From assembly GCA_019636335.1 (NCBI GenBank), contig JAHBXR010000021.1, positions 1-64,000 on the forward strand: a stretch of 64,000 nt of DNA, written 5' to 3'. The notes under the pieces are model-generated. The model saw only the letters and a list, made by a program, of their open reading frames with translations, was not told the origin of the DNA and did not search any database. Each line of letters starts with the position of its first letter. Position 1 is the first letter of the stretch. The translations under genes and the position numbers were made by a program. The DNA comes from Pirellulales bacterium. Lineage in GTDB: Bacteria; Planctomycetota; Planctomycetia; Pirellulales; JAEUIK01. This document shows, piece after piece, positions 36,420 to 46,125 of this stretch.

Positions 36420-38759
36420 ATGTCGTTGTCGTATCACCGCGCGCTCGTCGCTGTCGTTGTCTGGTCCACGGTGCTGTCGCTCTCGGAGGGGCCGTTTTGC
36501 CTGGCCGATGAGCTGGGGGCGCCGCTCGCTGGTACCAGGCCTCTCGAGATGCAAGGGGACATCGCGTCGCAGCTCGTCGAGGGGGTCGATCGCTTTCTGT
36601 TGAAGCAGATCGACGATTCCGTGGAAGCCCGTGCGGCGAAATGGCAGCGTGATCTATCGTCGAGAGAGAAGTACGAGCAATCGGTCGAATCGAATCGCCA
36701 GCGTTTGGCGCGGTTTATCGGCGCGGTAGACGAACGCACATCGTACAACGCGCCAGAAATAATCGTCGAGGCAGGTGATTCGATCACGATTGCGCGCAAC
36801 GATCGCTTTCAAGTGACGGCAATTCGCTGGCCGGCATTTGGCGATGTCCACGGCGAGGGATTGCTGCTGACACCGACGAAAGGCAAGGCGGTCGCTGACA
36901 TTGTCGCCATTCCCGATGCGGACGTAACGCCCGAGCAACTCGCAGGGTTAGAAGCAGGCGTGCCGGCCGAATCTTTATATGCACGCCGACTGGCCGAGAG
37001 TGGCTGCCGCGTCGTGGTGCCGATGCTCATCAATCGGCACCACGAGGGACTGCCGGGACAGCCACGCTCGCACAAGCTGACGAACCGCGAGTTGCTCTAT
37101 CGCTCGACATTCGAGATGGGGCGGCACCTCATCGGCTATGAAGTGCAGAAGGTGCTGGCGGCGGTCGACTGGTTCGCACGCGATGCAGGGAAGGAGGACG
37201 CCAACATCGGCGTCATCGGCTGGGGTGAGGGAGGCCTTGTTGCGCTGCACGCCGCGGCGCTCGATCCACGCATCGATGCGGCTTGCGTGAGTGGCTACTT
37301 CGATTCAAGACAGAAGGTGTGGGACGAGACGCTCGATCGGAACGTATTTCATCGGCTGGCTGAATTCGGCGATGCCGAGTTGGCCAGCTTGATTGCACCG
37401 CGGACGCTTGTGGTCGAGGCGTGTCGCGGCGTGGAGTTTGAAGTCCCGCCCGGAACCGGTGGGGGGCCGGGAAAACTGACAACGCCGGATCTCGCGAGCG
37501 TCGAGCGCGAAGTTGTCCGCGCCAGACAGCTTAGCGAAATACTCAGCTCGCCCCCCACGCTCAAGTTGGTTACGAGTAAAAACGGCTTCGGTCCCCATGG
37601 CACGCCCGACGTACTCACCGAGTTTCTTGCGCATTGGAATCTGAAGCTGCTCGAAGATCCCTTTAGCGTGCCCCCTTCTAACGCCGCGCCGGGGGCGAAT
37701 TCACGCCATGCGGCGCGACACCGGCGTCAGATGCACGAGATCGATCGGCATACACAGCAACTCCTCAATGGCAGTGCCGAGGTGCGGAAGAAGTTCTTCG
37801 CCCAACTCGACACGAGCAGCCTGGAGAAGTACGCCGAGACGATTGAACCCTATCGTGAGTATTTCCGCGACGAGGTGGTAGGCAGCTTCGACTTGCCGTT
37901 GCTGCCGGCGAACCCTCGTTCGAGGCAGATCTTCGATGAGCCGGAGTTCACCGGTTACGAGGTGGTGCTCGACGTCTGGCCCGATGTATTCGCCTATGGC
38001 ATTCTGCTCGTGCCGAAAGGCATCCAGGCGGGGGAACGACGCCCGGTGGTGGTTTGCCAGCATGGGCTCGAGGGACGCCCGCGCGACGTGGCGGATCCGA
38101 GCGTGCAAAACCCGGCGTATCACCAGTATGCCGTGCAGTTGGCGAAGCGTGGCTTCGTGACGTTCGCTCCGCAAAATCTTTACATCTTCCAGGATCGCTT
38201 CCGCACGTTGCAGCGCAAGGCGAACACGCTGGGGAAGACCCTCTTCTCGGTGATCGTGCCGCAGCACCAGCAGATCGTCGATTGGCTGGCCGGGCTGCCG
38301 ATGGTCGATCCGGAGCAGATCGCATTTTATGGATTGTCCTACGGCGGCAAATCGGCGATGCGTATTCCGCCCCTCGTGAAGGGGTATTGCCTCTCGATCT
38401 GCTCGGCCGACTTCAACGAGTGGGTCTGGAAGAACATGTCGACGACAACCCCCTACAGTTATGTCTGGACGGGTGAATACGAAATCTTTGAGTTCGACCT
38501 GGGGCAGACGTTCAATTATGCCGAGATGGCGGCCCTCATCGCGCCGCGCCCGTTCATGGTCGAGCGCGGTCACTTCGACGGCGTGGCCCCCGATGAAGAG
38601 GTGGCGTACGAGTACGCCAAGGTGCGGCATCTCTATGCGGCGAAGCTGGGAATCGGCGACCGCACGGAGATCGAATTCTTCGTCGGCCCGCACACGATCA
38701 ACGGCAAGGGAACGTTTGCCTTTCTGCACCAGCACCTGAAGTGGCCGGAGCCGAATTAA
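36420..38759 (+). CDS. secreted protein with two alpha/beta-hydrolase domains
   Basis: 779 residues, signal peptide (VAVVVWSTVLSLSEGPFCLA), GAGGGA before the ATG. Domain 1 (about 80-430) has VIGWGEGGLVALHAAAL, where the nucleophile Ser of G-x-S-x-G is Gly, so it is probably inactive. Domain 2 (about 500-775) has VVVCQHGLEGR (oxyanion strand), IAFYGLSYGGKSAMR (intact GLSYG) and a late FFVGPHTI His. The family is that of acetyl-xylan/dienelactone-like esterases common in planctomycetes. A pseudo-domain plus a catalytic domain suggests carbohydrate binding in the first. Confidence 0.78.
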   Translation: MSLSYHRALVAVVVWSTVLSLSEGPFCLADELGAPLAGTRPLEMQGDIASQLVEGVDRFLLKQIDDSVEARAAKWQRDLSSREKYEQSVESNRQRLARFIGAVDERTSYNAPEIIVEAGDSITIARNDRFQVTAIRWPAFGDVHGEGLLLTPTKGKAVADIVAIPDADVTPEQLAGLEAGVPAESLYARRLAESGCRVVVPMLINRHHEGLPGQPRSHKLTNRELLYRSTFEMGRHLIGYEVQKVLAAVDWFARDAGKEDANIGVIGWGEGGLVALHAAALDPRIDAACVSGYFDSRQKVWDETLDRNVFHRLAEFGDAELASLIAPRTLVVEACRGVEFEVPPGTGGGPGKLTTPDLASVEREVVRARQLSEILSSPPTLKLVTSKNGFGPHGTPDVLTEFLAHWNLKLLEDPFSVPPSNAAPGANSRHAARHRRQMHEIDRHTQQLLNGSAEVRKKFFAQLDTSSLEKYAETIEPYREYFRDEVVGSFDLPLLPANPRSRQIFDEPEFTGYEVVLDVWPDVFAYGILLVPKGIQAGERRPVVVCQHGLEGRPRDVADPSVQNPAYHQYAVQLAKRGFVTFAPQNLYIFQDRFRTLQRKANTLGKTLFSVIVPQHQQIVDWLAGLPMVDPEQIAFYGLSYGGKSAMRIPPLVKGYCLSICSADFNEWVWKNMSTTTPYSYVWTGEYEIFEFDLGQTFNYAEMAALIAPRPFMVERGHFDGVAPDEEVAYEYAKVRHLYAAKLGIGDRTEIEFFVGPHTINGKGTFAFLHQHLKWPEPN

Positions 38760-38796
38760 AAAAAGGCCCCGCGACCGCTGGTGGCGATCGGGGGCC
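38758..38796 (-). terminator. rho-independent terminator of the leftward lipoprotein gene
   Basis: GGCCCC (38765-38770) and GGGGCC (38791-38796) with an inner CGACCGC/GCGATCG pairing (one mismatch) and a TGGT loop. On the minus strand the stem is followed by seven T (38764-38758), overlapping the tandem-hydrolase stop. Confidence 0.65.
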
Positions 38797-38843
38797 CTAG
38801 GTGCCTTGCTTTCCCTTGTACCGGCCCTGCTATGGACATTCCT

Positions 38844-38872
38844 GTAGGTCAGGTACGGCGTACCTGACCTAC
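38844..38872. repeat. single-arm family A palindrome
   Basis: GTAGGTCAGGTACG, one base, CGTACCTGACCTAC: a perfect 29-base palindrome; one arm of the elements at 3920 and 30709. Confidence 0.75.
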
Positions 38873-38879
38873 GGCAAGA

Positions 38880-39341
38880 TTAGCGAATCACGATCGGCTC
38901 GAGCTGCGTCGGTTCGCTCTTGACCGTGACCTTGAGCGGAGAGGTGCCCGGACTGCTGTACTTCTTGGGAATCACGTCCACGGTCAGGGGATCGTCGCCA
39001 GCGGCAGCGGGCTTGCCGATCTTGAACCACTGCACGGTGGCGATGTATTCGCCGGGGGGCACCCCTTCGCCCAGATCGTAGATGCTGACGGAGAAATTGC
39101 CGTCTTCTCCAACCTTGCCCGTGGCCGACACGCCTTCAGGCAACGTGTGACCTTGCGGGTGGAGAATAATGTTGGCGCCGACGGGGGTCTCCGTCCCGAC
39201 GGTGAGCTTGCCCGTCACGGGTACGACAGGCACCTTCGACTCACCGCAACCCACGAAGGCGGGGACGAAGAGCAGTCCCAGCAGCAACGAGAGCGAGCGG
39301 GGGCGGAACAAGAGGGGGGGAGAGGCGTTCACAGACTTCAT
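38880..39341 (-). CDS. lipoprotein with carboxypeptidase-regulatory-like fold
   Basis: 153 residues from MKSVNASPPLL (an ATG six bases earlier is possible). Lipobox FVGC after a hydrophobic run (LLLGLLFVPAFVGC), so lipid-anchored. The mature part is a small beta-sandwich (VPVTGKLTVGTETPVGANII, GKVGEDGNFSVSI, VPPGEYIATVQWFK), the usual partner next to DUF1559 genes in planctomycetes. Role unknown. It reads in the same direction as the DUF1559 gene but has its own terminator on each side. Confidence 0.75.
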   Translation of the reverse strand: MKSVNASPPLLFRPRSLSLLLGLLFVPAFVGCGESKVPVVPVTGKLTVGTETPVGANIILHPQGHTLPEGVSATGKVGEDGNFSVSIYDLGEGVPPGEYIATVQWFKIGKPAAAGDDPLTVDVIPKKYSSPGTSPLKVTVKSEPTQLEPIVIR

Positions 39342-39431
39342 GACCATGTTTCCTTCGTAACTTCGTGCGAGCCGATCGAGTGCAGTCCGGGTGTGAATTG
39401 GTTGGCAGATCGGCTCGTTGGATCGGGGATG

Positions 39432-39477
39432 AAAAAAATCACTTGGAGCCGGCAGCGGAACCTGCCGGCTCCAAGTG
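39432..39477 (-). terminator. strong rho-independent terminator after DUF1559 gene
   Basis: CACTTGGAGCCGGCAG (39440-39455) pairs perfectly with 39462-39477, 16 bp with a 6-base loop. On the minus strand seven T follow (39438-39432). It ends the DUF1559 transcript. Confidence 0.85.
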
Positions 39478-39492
39478 TGGGGTTGCGAAACG

Positions 39493-40578
39493 TTACGGCG
39501 TGGTCACCGGCGGGGTGACAATCGCGTCGGCGAGCGAACCTTCGTTCGCGGCCTTGTTGCGGGTGATCAGGGCGGCGAGTACCTCGACGCCGCCGTCTTG
39601 ATCGAAGAACTTCACCGCACCGTCACCCAGCAGGTAGTTGAAACCACCGCTGTGGAACGAGTATGGTTGGCTCGTACCTTCCGTCCCGTAGGGGGCCGGG
39701 AAGCCGGTGCCGCCGTACTCTTCATCCGTGTGGTCGTAGCCATTCGTACGGTTGATATACAAGCCGGGGATGACCGTGCCTTGACGATTCGAACCAGCGA
39801 AGAGAATTTCGCTGGCCGGACGGCACCAGCCACCGGCGTTCGTGTGGTGTTCCAAAAGATCGGTACTGACTTGCAGACCGTTCTGATAGACGAACGGACG
39901 ACCGGCCGATTCGAGCCAGGCGATCGTGTTCGACAGGCCGTCGGTGATGTCGGCAAAGGTCAACGTGGAGTTCTTGGGCAGGAAACCGTTCGTGAGCTTA
40001 GCGCCTGACGAAGCATACACTTCGCTCGAATTAACCACCTTCGGGGGAGTGGCCGCAGCCGCGACCGCCTCGAGCCGCGGATCGACGCCGAGCGAGGCCG
40101 AGTAGTCGCCAACGGCGACGATCCCCACCCACGTCGTGACGGTATCTTGGAACCCGTCCGGGTTGTGGTCGAGCGTCAAGTTGCTACGCGGCGCCGAAGG
40201 GCACTCATAGACCGGAATACGCTGTGAAGTGATTGGTAGGTTATTGACGTGGCTCCAACTTACAGAGAAGTCGTACTCGTCGTACAGGGCCTTCTGTTCC
40301 ACGAAGGGGAGCAGGAGAACCAGCGAACCGAGACGCACGGTGCTGGCGGCCGTCGGACGACCGCTGCTGGGCAACTTGCCTTTGACGTCGTGGAAGTTGG
40401 CCAGCGCCAAACCGATCTGCTTCAGGTTGTTCGTGCAGCTCGAGCGGCGCCCGGCTTCACGAGCGGCCTGCACGGCCGGCAGAAGGATGGCGATGAGGAT
40501 GCCAATGATGGCAATCACCACCAAGAGCTCGATCAGCGTAAACGCTTGCCGAGCCGAAGATGAGAAATTCCTACGCAT
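39493..40578 (-). CDS. DUF1559 protein with type IV pilin-like leader
   Basis: 361 residues from the ATG at 40578, which has GGAG nine bases upstream (an ATG at 40593 is also in frame). Prepilin leader and helix: [20 protein letters not shown], then [34 protein letters not shown], the standard DUF1559 start. The long variable domain ends with the family motif [19 protein letters not shown]. It is expected to be cleaved by prepilin peptidase and assembled or displayed in the membrane. Function unknown. Confidence 0.85.
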   Translation of the reverse strand: MRRNFSSSARQAFTLIELLVVIAIIGILIAILLPAVQAAREAGRRSSCTNNLKQIGLALANFHDVKGKLPSSGRPTAASTVRLGSLVLLLPFVEQKALYDEYDFSVSWSHVNNLPITSQRIPVYECPSAPRSNLTLDHNPDGFQDTVTTWVGIVAVGDYSASLGVDPRLEAVAAAATPPKVVNSSEVYASSGAKLTNGFLPKNSTLTFADITDGLSNTIAWLESAGRPFVYQNGLQVSTDLLEHHTNAGGWCRPASEILFAGSNRQGTVIPGLYINRTNGYDHTDEEYGGTGFPAPYGTEGTSQPYSFHSGGFNYLLGDGAVKFFDQDGGVEVLAALITRNKAANEGSLADAIVTPPVTTP

Positions 40579-41365
40579 GACTGGGGTCTCCATCAGGAAA
40601 GAAAAATGAGGATTTGCACGGTGTCTGGAAACGATTCACGGAGAGTTCTTCTGGCGGCGTTTACAGAAGGGGCTTCCGCGCGGCGCGCCTCCATACACAG
40701 AACGGCGAATCGGAAACACGTAATCTGCTAGCAGCGCGATGCTCGCTTCGATGTGCGGCCACGCCATCGTCGATGGAAACATGCTCGACGAAATCGGTCG
40801 CTGCTGAGACCGGATCGGGGCTAGAGCATATTTCACGGGCATCTGGGAAACTCGACGGCAGAAAAATCGCAAATACGACGGGCAGGCAGGGATTAGTAAG
40901 GCAGGGGTTGTGCGGCTCGCGCGATCCAGGGGCAAACGTGCGAAATCGCGTTTTTTTTGTGGATCGCACTCACGGATGCGTGTTCGTTATGCACAAGCCG
41001 TGCCACAACGGGCTGAGAACTTTTTTGCACGCGCACGGGCTTGTCGTGCGCGATGACGATCTCGCTCCAAATGCCGGCGACAGGTTGCGAATCCGCTGGC
41101 TGATCGTGACGCAGCAACTCGGGAGCGGGCTCGGGCTGCGCATCGAGCGAGTCTTGCAACGCAGAAGAGGCGCGCGAGGACGAGGCCTTCCGGTCGCGGC
41201 GGCGGCGCAGGTAGTCGAACCAGGTGGAAGCAGGCATGCTCGACTCTTTCAAGTCAGGGCGTGCCTCTGGTTCGTCCAGTCAGCCAGCAATGGGCGAGAG
41301 CGAACTGCGGGGAAACTGGTCTCCCCGAGTGCGGGGTCGACCACGATCGCAGGGGAATGATCTGG
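40579..41365. other. intergenic, no gene firmly supported
   Basis: 787 bases. A minus-strand frame 40893-41237 (MPASTWFDYLRRRRDRKASS...) could be a small protein but shows no family or ribosome-binding support. A T-rich patch at 40952-40960 is seen. The DUF1559 promoter should lie here. Confidence 0.35.
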
Positions 41366-41566
41366 TCAGCTTTCGCGGCGCGGACCGCGCAGGCGGCGGC
41401 GTTCAGTACGTTCGATCTGCACGACGACCCCGTCTTGCACGATCACCGAGACGTGGCCGAATTGCAGTCCTTCGAGCGCTGCGCGGATCTGATCCCAAGG
41501 CAGCTCGTGGCGGCGCGGCTCCGTCCCCCCTTCGGTTGCTCCATTCCGCGGTGTGTGCTGGCTCAT
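41366..41566 (-). CDS. YezD-family small protein (DUF2292)
   Basis: 66 residues from MSQHTPRNGATEG. The second half, IRAALEGLQFGHVSVIVQDG then VVVQIERTER, matches the YezD/DUF2292 family, which I know to occur in sulfate and cysteine gene clusters. 96 bases after cysA on the same strand. Role unknown; a small regulatory or carrier protein of sulfur uptake is a fair guess. Confidence 0.75.
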   Translation of the reverse strand: MSQHTPRNGATEGGTEPRRHELPWDQIRAALEGLQFGHVSVIVQDGVVVQIERTERRRLRGPRRES

Positions 41567-41662
41567 CGAGCGATCTCCCTTCGATCCTGCGGCGTCCGCT
41601 GCTTGGTTCCGTTCGATTCGGCGGTCGGGGGTCACCTTGGCCACGCCCCCCATCTCGAAGCA

Positions 41663-42736
41663 CTAAATCACGTACTCGGGGGCTTGAGTATCGGGAACGA
41701 ACACGCGCACGCGCCGGGGCGAGACGTAGACCGTGTCGCCGGCACGCAACTCCAACTCGGCGCAGCGGGCGCTGCTCACCTCGGCGTTCATCGCGATCCC
41801 GTGATCGGGAATGTCGAGGTACACCTTGGCCAGCGAGCCGGTCGGGTTCACACGCAAAACGTGTGCCTTGAGGCTGGGAACTCCGTTCGGAGCGCGTTCC
41901 AACTCGAGTTCGTGCGGGCGAACGTAGAGCGTCGCCTGCCGCGACTCGGCGTGCGGATACTCTGGATAGTCCAGCTCCCAATCGCCGAGCACGGCCCGGC
42001 CGCGCTCGACGCGGGCCGAGAGGGCATTGACGTTGCCCAGGAAGTCCATCACGAACGGATTCGCCGGATGATCGAAGATCTCTTGCGGCGTGCCGACCTG
42101 CTCGACCCGTCCCTGGTTCATGACGACGACGTGGTCAGCCACTTCGAAGGCCTCTTCCTGGTCGTGCGTGACGAAGACGCTCGTCATGTGGATCTCGTCG
42201 TGTAGGCGACGCAACCAGGCACGCAACTCCTGGCGAACCTTGGCGTCGAGTGCGCCGAAGGGCTCGTCGAGCAACAACACCTTGGGACGGATGGCCAGGG
42301 CGCGGGCCAGGGCCACGCGCTGTCGTTGACCGCCCGAGAGTTGGGACGGACGCCGCCCCTCGAGCCCCTCGAGCCGCACCAGGTGGAGCAACTCGCTGAC
42401 GCGCTCGCGGATCTCCTTGCGCGGACGACGGCGGACCCGCAGGCCGAAGGCGATGTTGTCGAACACCGTCATGTGGCGGAACAAGGCGTAGTGCTGAAAG
42501 ACGAAGCCGACGTTGCGATCGCGCGCGGCGCGGTAAGTGACGTCCTCGTCTTCGTAGTGTACGGTACCGGTGTCGGGGCTCTCGAGTCCGGCGATGACGC
42601 GCAACAGCGTCGTCTTGCCCGATCCCGAGGGACCGAGCAGCGCGAGCAGCGAGCCTCCCTCGACATTCAGGCTGACGTTGTCGAGGGCCTGAAAGTTGCC
42701 AAAGCGTTTGGAAATGTCGGTGACGACGATGCTCAT
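41663..42736 (-). CDS. cysA: sulfate/thiosulfate ABC transporter ATP-binding protein
   Basis: 357 residues. Walker [15 protein letters not shown]-loop [15 protein letters not shown] signature [15 protein letters not shown], Walker [16 protein letters not shown], switch His in [14 protein letters not shown], then a TOBE-type C-terminal domain ([13 protein letters not shown]). Energises sulfate or thiosulfate import with CysTW. The start overlaps the cysW stop by 4 bases (ATGA). The reading frame is open far upstream inside cysW, but that part is a shadow. Confidence 0.92.
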   Translation of the reverse strand: MSIVVTDISKRFGNFQALDNVSLNVEGGSLLALLGPSGSGKTTLLRVIAGLESPDTGTVHYEDEDVTYRAARDRNVGFVFQHYALFRHMTVFDNIAFGLRVRRRPRKEIRERVSELLHLVRLEGLEGRRPSQLSGGQRQRVALARALAIRPKVLLLDEPFGALDAKVRQELRAWLRRLHDEIHMTSVFVTHDQEEAFEVADHVVVMNQGRVEQVGTPQEIFDHPANPFVMDFLGNVNALSARVERGRAVLGDWELDYPEYPHAESRQATLYVRPHELELERAPNGVPSLKAHVLRVNPTGSLAKVYLDIPDHGIAMNAEVSSARCAELELRAGDTVYVSPRRVRVFVPDTQAPEYVI

Positions 42737-43644
42737 GCGTTCCCTTCCGCGGTCGCTTCCGCGGCAGCGGCGACCAGATCGTGTCTTGTTTTCCGCTCGA
42801 GCAGCGTCTTGAGCACCAGCGTGACCAGGGCCAGCGAGGTCAGCACCGATGCCACGGCGAACGAGCCCGGCGTGTTGTATTCCTGAAACAGCTTCTCGAT
42901 GCGCAGCGGCATCGTGTCGGTCTTGCCGGCGATATGTCCCGAGACGACATACACGGCGCCGAACTCGCCCATCGCGCGGGCGTTGCAAAGGATGACGCCG
43001 TAGAGCAGCGCCCACTTGATATTGGGCAGCGTCACCAGCCACCAGACGTGCCAGGGGCGAGCGCCCAGGCTGACCGCGGCCACTTCCTCTTCCGAGCCGA
43101 TCGCTTCCATGACGGGAATCAGCTCGCGGGCCACGAACGGCAGCGTGACGAACGACGTGGCGAGAATGAGCCCCGGCGTGGCGAAGATCACCTTCAGATT
43201 GTGCTCGCGCAACCACTCGCCGAAATAGCCTTGCAGGCCGAAGATCAATACGAGCGTCAGCCCCGCCACCACGGGCGAGACGGCGAAGGGAAGATCGATC
43301 AGCGACGTGAGCAAGGCCCGGCCCGGAAAGCGGAAGCGCGCGATCGTCCAGGCGGCAATCAGACCAAAGACCACGTTCACCCCGACCGCCACCGGCGTAA
43401 CGGTCAGCGTCAGCAGAATGGCATGACGCGTATCGCGATCGGCGACGAGCGAATCCCAATAGATGCGCAGACCCGGAGTCAAGGCCTGGTAGAAGACGCT
43501 CACGGCCGGAATGACGACCAGCACGCCCAGAATGCCGATGGCCAACAGCGTGAGCCCCCAACGCACGATCGCGGGATCTCGCTGCGCAAGACGGGCATGC
43601 GGGGCGGTCGATTTCGCGGCGAGATTCGTAACGGGCTTATGCAT
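42733..43644 (-). CDS. cysW: sulfate ABC transporter permease CysW
   Basis: 303 residues, six membrane helices ([20 protein letters not shown] through [20 protein letters not shown]). The permease EAA-type loop is seen in [20 protein letters not shown] and [17 protein letters not shown] is the CysW signature. Overlaps cysT by 8 bases and cysA by 4. Confidence 0.92.
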   Translation of the reverse strand: MHKPVTNLAAKSTAPHARLAQRDPAIVRWGLTLLAIGILGVLVVIPAVSVFYQALTPGLRIYWDSLVADRDTRHAILLTLTVTPVAVGVNVVFGLIAAWTIARFRFPGRALLTSLIDLPFAVSPVVAGLTLVLIFGLQGYFGEWLREHNLKVIFATPGLILATSFVTLPFVARELIPVMEAIGSEEEVAAVSLGARPWHVWWLVTLPNIKWALLYGVILCNARAMGEFGAVYVVSGHIAGKTDTMPLRIEKLFQEYNTPGSFAVASVLTSLALVTLVLKTLLERKTRHDLVAAAAEATAEGNA

Positions 43645-44461
43645 AATGGCGGGCGCTCCAACGTTCGAGGAGGTTGATCGCCACGAGCATCGTGAACGAG
43701 ATCGTGAGCAAGACGACCGCGATGGCAGTCGCCTCGCGATAGGCGAATTCTTCGAGCCGCGCCACGATCAGCACCGGCGCGATCTCGGTCTTAAAGGGCA
43801 TATTGCCCGAAACGAAGACGACCGATCCGTACTCGCCGAGCGCGCGGGCGAAGGCCAGGGCAAAGCCGGTGATGGCGGCGGGGAGCAGCGTCGGCAGAAT
43901 CACGTGCAGAAAGGTTTGCAGACGCGTGGCGCCCAGCAGATGCGCGGCCTCTTCGATTTCGGCATCGAGACTTTCGAGCACCGGCTGCACCGTGCGCACG
44001 ACAAAGGGGAGGCCGATGAACGTCAGCACCAGCACGACGGCCAGCCGCGAGTAGGCGGCCTCGATCCCCAGCGGTACCAGAAACCGCCCCAGCCAGCCGT
44101 TTTGCACGTAGAGGCTCGAGTAGACCAATCCCGCGACGGCGGTCGGCAGCGCGAAGGGCAGATCGACCAACGAGTCGAAAAGCCGCTTGAGCGGAAACTC
44201 GTAGCGGGCCAGGACCCAGGCCAGCAACAGCCCGAGGAAAATATTGACCACGGCGGCGATGAAGCTGGCCCCCACGGTAAACTTGTACGCAGCGATGGCG
44301 CGCGGAGTCCACACGGCCGCCCAGAACTGCCCCCAGGTCAACGACATCGCCTTGACGAAGCAGGCCGCCAGCGGGATCAACACCAGCACGCTCAGGTAGG
44401 CCAGCACATAGCCGAGGCCAAAGCGGAAGCCGGGCAGCACGCGTCGATTGATATTACTCAT
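43637..44461 (-). CDS. cysT: sulfate ABC transporter permease CysT (CysU)
   Basis: 274 residues, six helices. LPTAVAGLVYSSLYVQNGWLG, EEAAHLLGATRLQTFLHVIL (EAA loop) and RALGEYGSVVFVSGNMPFKT are CysT hallmarks. Forms the channel with CysW. Preceded at 97 bases by the 74-residue ORF. Confidence 0.92.
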   Translation of the reverse strand: MSNINRRVLPGFRFGLGYVLAYLSVLVLIPLAACFVKAMSLTWGQFWAAVWTPRAIAAYKFTVGASFIAAVVNIFLGLLLAWVLARYEFPLKRLFDSLVDLPFALPTAVAGLVYSSLYVQNGWLGRFLVPLGIEAAYSRLAVVLVLTFIGLPFVVRTVQPVLESLDAEIEEAAHLLGATRLQTFLHVILPTLLPAAITGFALAFARALGEYGSVVFVSGNMPFKTEIAPVLIVARLEEFAYREATAIAVVLLTISFTMLVAINLLERWSARHYA

Positions 44462-44558
44462 CGTTTCCTTCGTTTCCTACGCGGAGGCGTCGCGGCCGGC
44501 GAACCAGCCGCGACCGCAGGGCGATTCCGTTCGCACGCTCCGAACAGGACGGCCTCGC

Positions 44559-44783
44559 TCAGGCCGCCTCTTCGCTCGTCGGATCTCGTTCGAGCACTGC
44601 CCGGAGTGCCGTCCAAAGATCGAGCTCCACGTTGATGAATCCTTCGTGATCGGCGGGGTCGTCAGAGAAGAACGTGCCACGCGACTGGTGTCGCAAGGCC
44701 ACGCGGTAGGCGGCGTCGGTCAGTTCGGCCAACAACTCTTCGACCTGGGTCTCGGTTAATTTCTTGCTGTGCAGGCTCACCAT
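44559..44783 (-). CDS. small acidic protein in sulfate operon
   Basis: 74 residues (MVSLHSKKLTETQVEELLAE...). Two helices and FINVELDLWTALRAVLE. AGAGG precedes the ATG. It lies between the binding protein and cysT in the same direction, so it is almost certainly a member of the operon. Not recognised by me. Confidence 0.6.
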   Translation of the reverse strand: MVSLHSKKLTETQVEELLAELTDAAYRVALRHQSRGTFFSDDPADHEGFINVELDLWTALRAVLERDPTSEEAA

Positions 44784-44863
44784 GTCGTACCTCTTCTAGG
44801 AACTTCTCGCGCGATCTGCTCCGGACAGATCACGCCAGCTACTGGGCGGGAAAGAAACGGCCG

Positions 44864-45913
44864 TTACTTCGCCGGCTGGTAGATGCTGTCGAACACGCCG
44901 CCATCGGCGAAGAACCGCTTCTCGGCGTTCTCCCAGCTACCGGCCAGCTTGCCGATCTCGAACAATTCGATCGGGGCAAACGTGTCGGTGTGCTGGGCCA
45001 GAATCTCTTCGTTCGACGGACGGTAGAAATTCTTGGCGATGATCTCCTGGCCCTCGGGCGTATAGAGGAACTGGAGATATTCCTCGGCCACCGAGCGGGT
45101 GGCGTGGCGTGCCACGTTCGCGTCGACCAGGGCGACGCGCGGCTCGGCCTTGATGCTCTTCGACGGATAAACGATTTCGAGTTCGCCGTTCGATTCGGCC
45201 ACCTCGAGATGGGCTTCGTTTTCCCACGTCAGGTGGACGTCGCCGATCTTTTTCTGAGCGAAGGTCGCCGTCGAGCCGCGAGCACCGGTATCGAGCACCG
45301 GGGTGCGCTCGTAGAGCTTCTTGATAAAGGCCTCGGCATCCGCCTCCGAACCGCCATCGAGAACGATCGATCCCCAGGCCGCAAGGAAGCTCAGCTTGCC
45401 ATTGCCCGAGGTCTTCGGGTTCGGCGTCACGATCTGGATATCGTCGCGCACCAGGTCCGCCCAATCCTTCACCCCCTTGGGGTTTCCTTTGCGGACCACG
45501 AAAACGATCGTCGAGTAGTAGGGGAGCGAATCGTTGGGGAAGGTCTTTTGCCAGTTCTCCTTAATCAGACCCGCACGCTGGATGGCGTCGGTGTCGGTCG
45601 ACATGGCCAGCGTGACGACATCAGCCTCGAGACCGTCGCTGACCGCGCGGGCCTGGCTCGACGAACCCCCGTGCGATTGATTGATCGCGAGCTGCTGGCC
45701 GGTTCTCTTCGTGTACTCGGCAATGAAACGCTCGTTGATCTGCTTCCAGAGCTCGCGGGTGGGGTCGTAGGAAACATTGAGCAACTCGATGGCCTTGGGC
45801 GCGGCGCCATCGGCGGCAGATCCTTCGGCTTTCGGACCGCAACCGGTCACGGCGAACAACAACGCACCCAGCAACCCGAGGGCGAGATGCGACGAGCGGA
45901 AAAAGTACGACAC
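44864..45913 (-). CDS. sbp: sulfate-binding lipoprotein of ABC transporter
   Basis: 349 residues from GTG at 45913, with AGGAG eight bases upstream. Lipobox LFAVTGC after the signal helix. Family motifs: IELLNVSYDPTRELWKQINE, NQSHGGSSSQARAVSDGLEA, STIVFVVRKGNPKG, TPNPKTSGNGKLSFLAAWGS and FAQKKIGDVHLTWENEAHLE. Captures sulfate or thiosulfate outside the membrane for CysTWA. First gene of the operon behind a sigma-54 promoter (46211-46226). Confidence 0.92.
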   Translation of the reverse strand: MSYFFRSSHLALGLLGALLFAVTGCGPKAEGSAADGAAPKAIELLNVSYDPTRELWKQINERFIAEYTKRTGQQLAINQSHGGSSSQARAVSDGLEADVVTLAMSTDTDAIQRAGLIKENWQKTFPNDSLPYYSTIVFVVRKGNPKGVKDWADLVRDDIQIVTPNPKTSGNGKLSFLAAWGSIVLDGGSEADAEAFIKKLYERTPVLDTGARGSTATFAQKKIGDVHLTWENEAHLEVAESNGELEIVYPSKSIKAEPRVALVDANVARHATRSVAEEYLQFLYTPEGQEIIAKNFYRPSNEEILAQHTDTFAPIELFEIGKLAGSWENAEKRFFADGGVFDSIYQPAK

Positions 45914-46053
45914 GGCAAGAACTCCTGAATCTTGTGCGGGGGTACGGCGGGCAGGTGAAGGTCGCCAGGGGGTCGGACGCTGAAGGCGAGGGTCAGGACG
46001 GCGAGAGCGATTCACGGTGCCGGCCCTGATTTCGTGAAGGGAGAACAGGTGGC

Positions 46054-46125
46054 CTACGCCACCCCGCAACACGTACAGCGTCCCCCGACCAACGACGTCG
46101 AGGTGTAGCCGCGGGAGGGCGTCAC
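46054..46125 (-). CDS. possible Cys-codon leader peptide
   Basis: A GTG-initiated 23-residue frame ending LVGGRCTCCGVA-stop (three Cys codons near the end). The frame stays open up to an ATG at 46197, which would sit at the predicted transcription start. Position between a sigma-54 promoter and the sulfate-binding-protein gene suggests translation-sensing of charged tRNA-Cys. No strong ribosome-binding site; speculative. Confidence 0.35.
   Translation of the reverse strand: MTPSRGYTSTSLVGGRCTCCGVA

Noticed and set aside
40614..41360. Plus-strand 248-residue frame in the DUF1559-YezD gap
   Set aside because: No signal, motif or ribosome-binding site; composition is irregular.
41663..43561. 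A 632-residue fusion reading through cysW into cysA
   Set aside because: The first 275 residues are a shadow of cysW in another frame with Arg/Gly-rich composition; the ABC protein starts at 42736.
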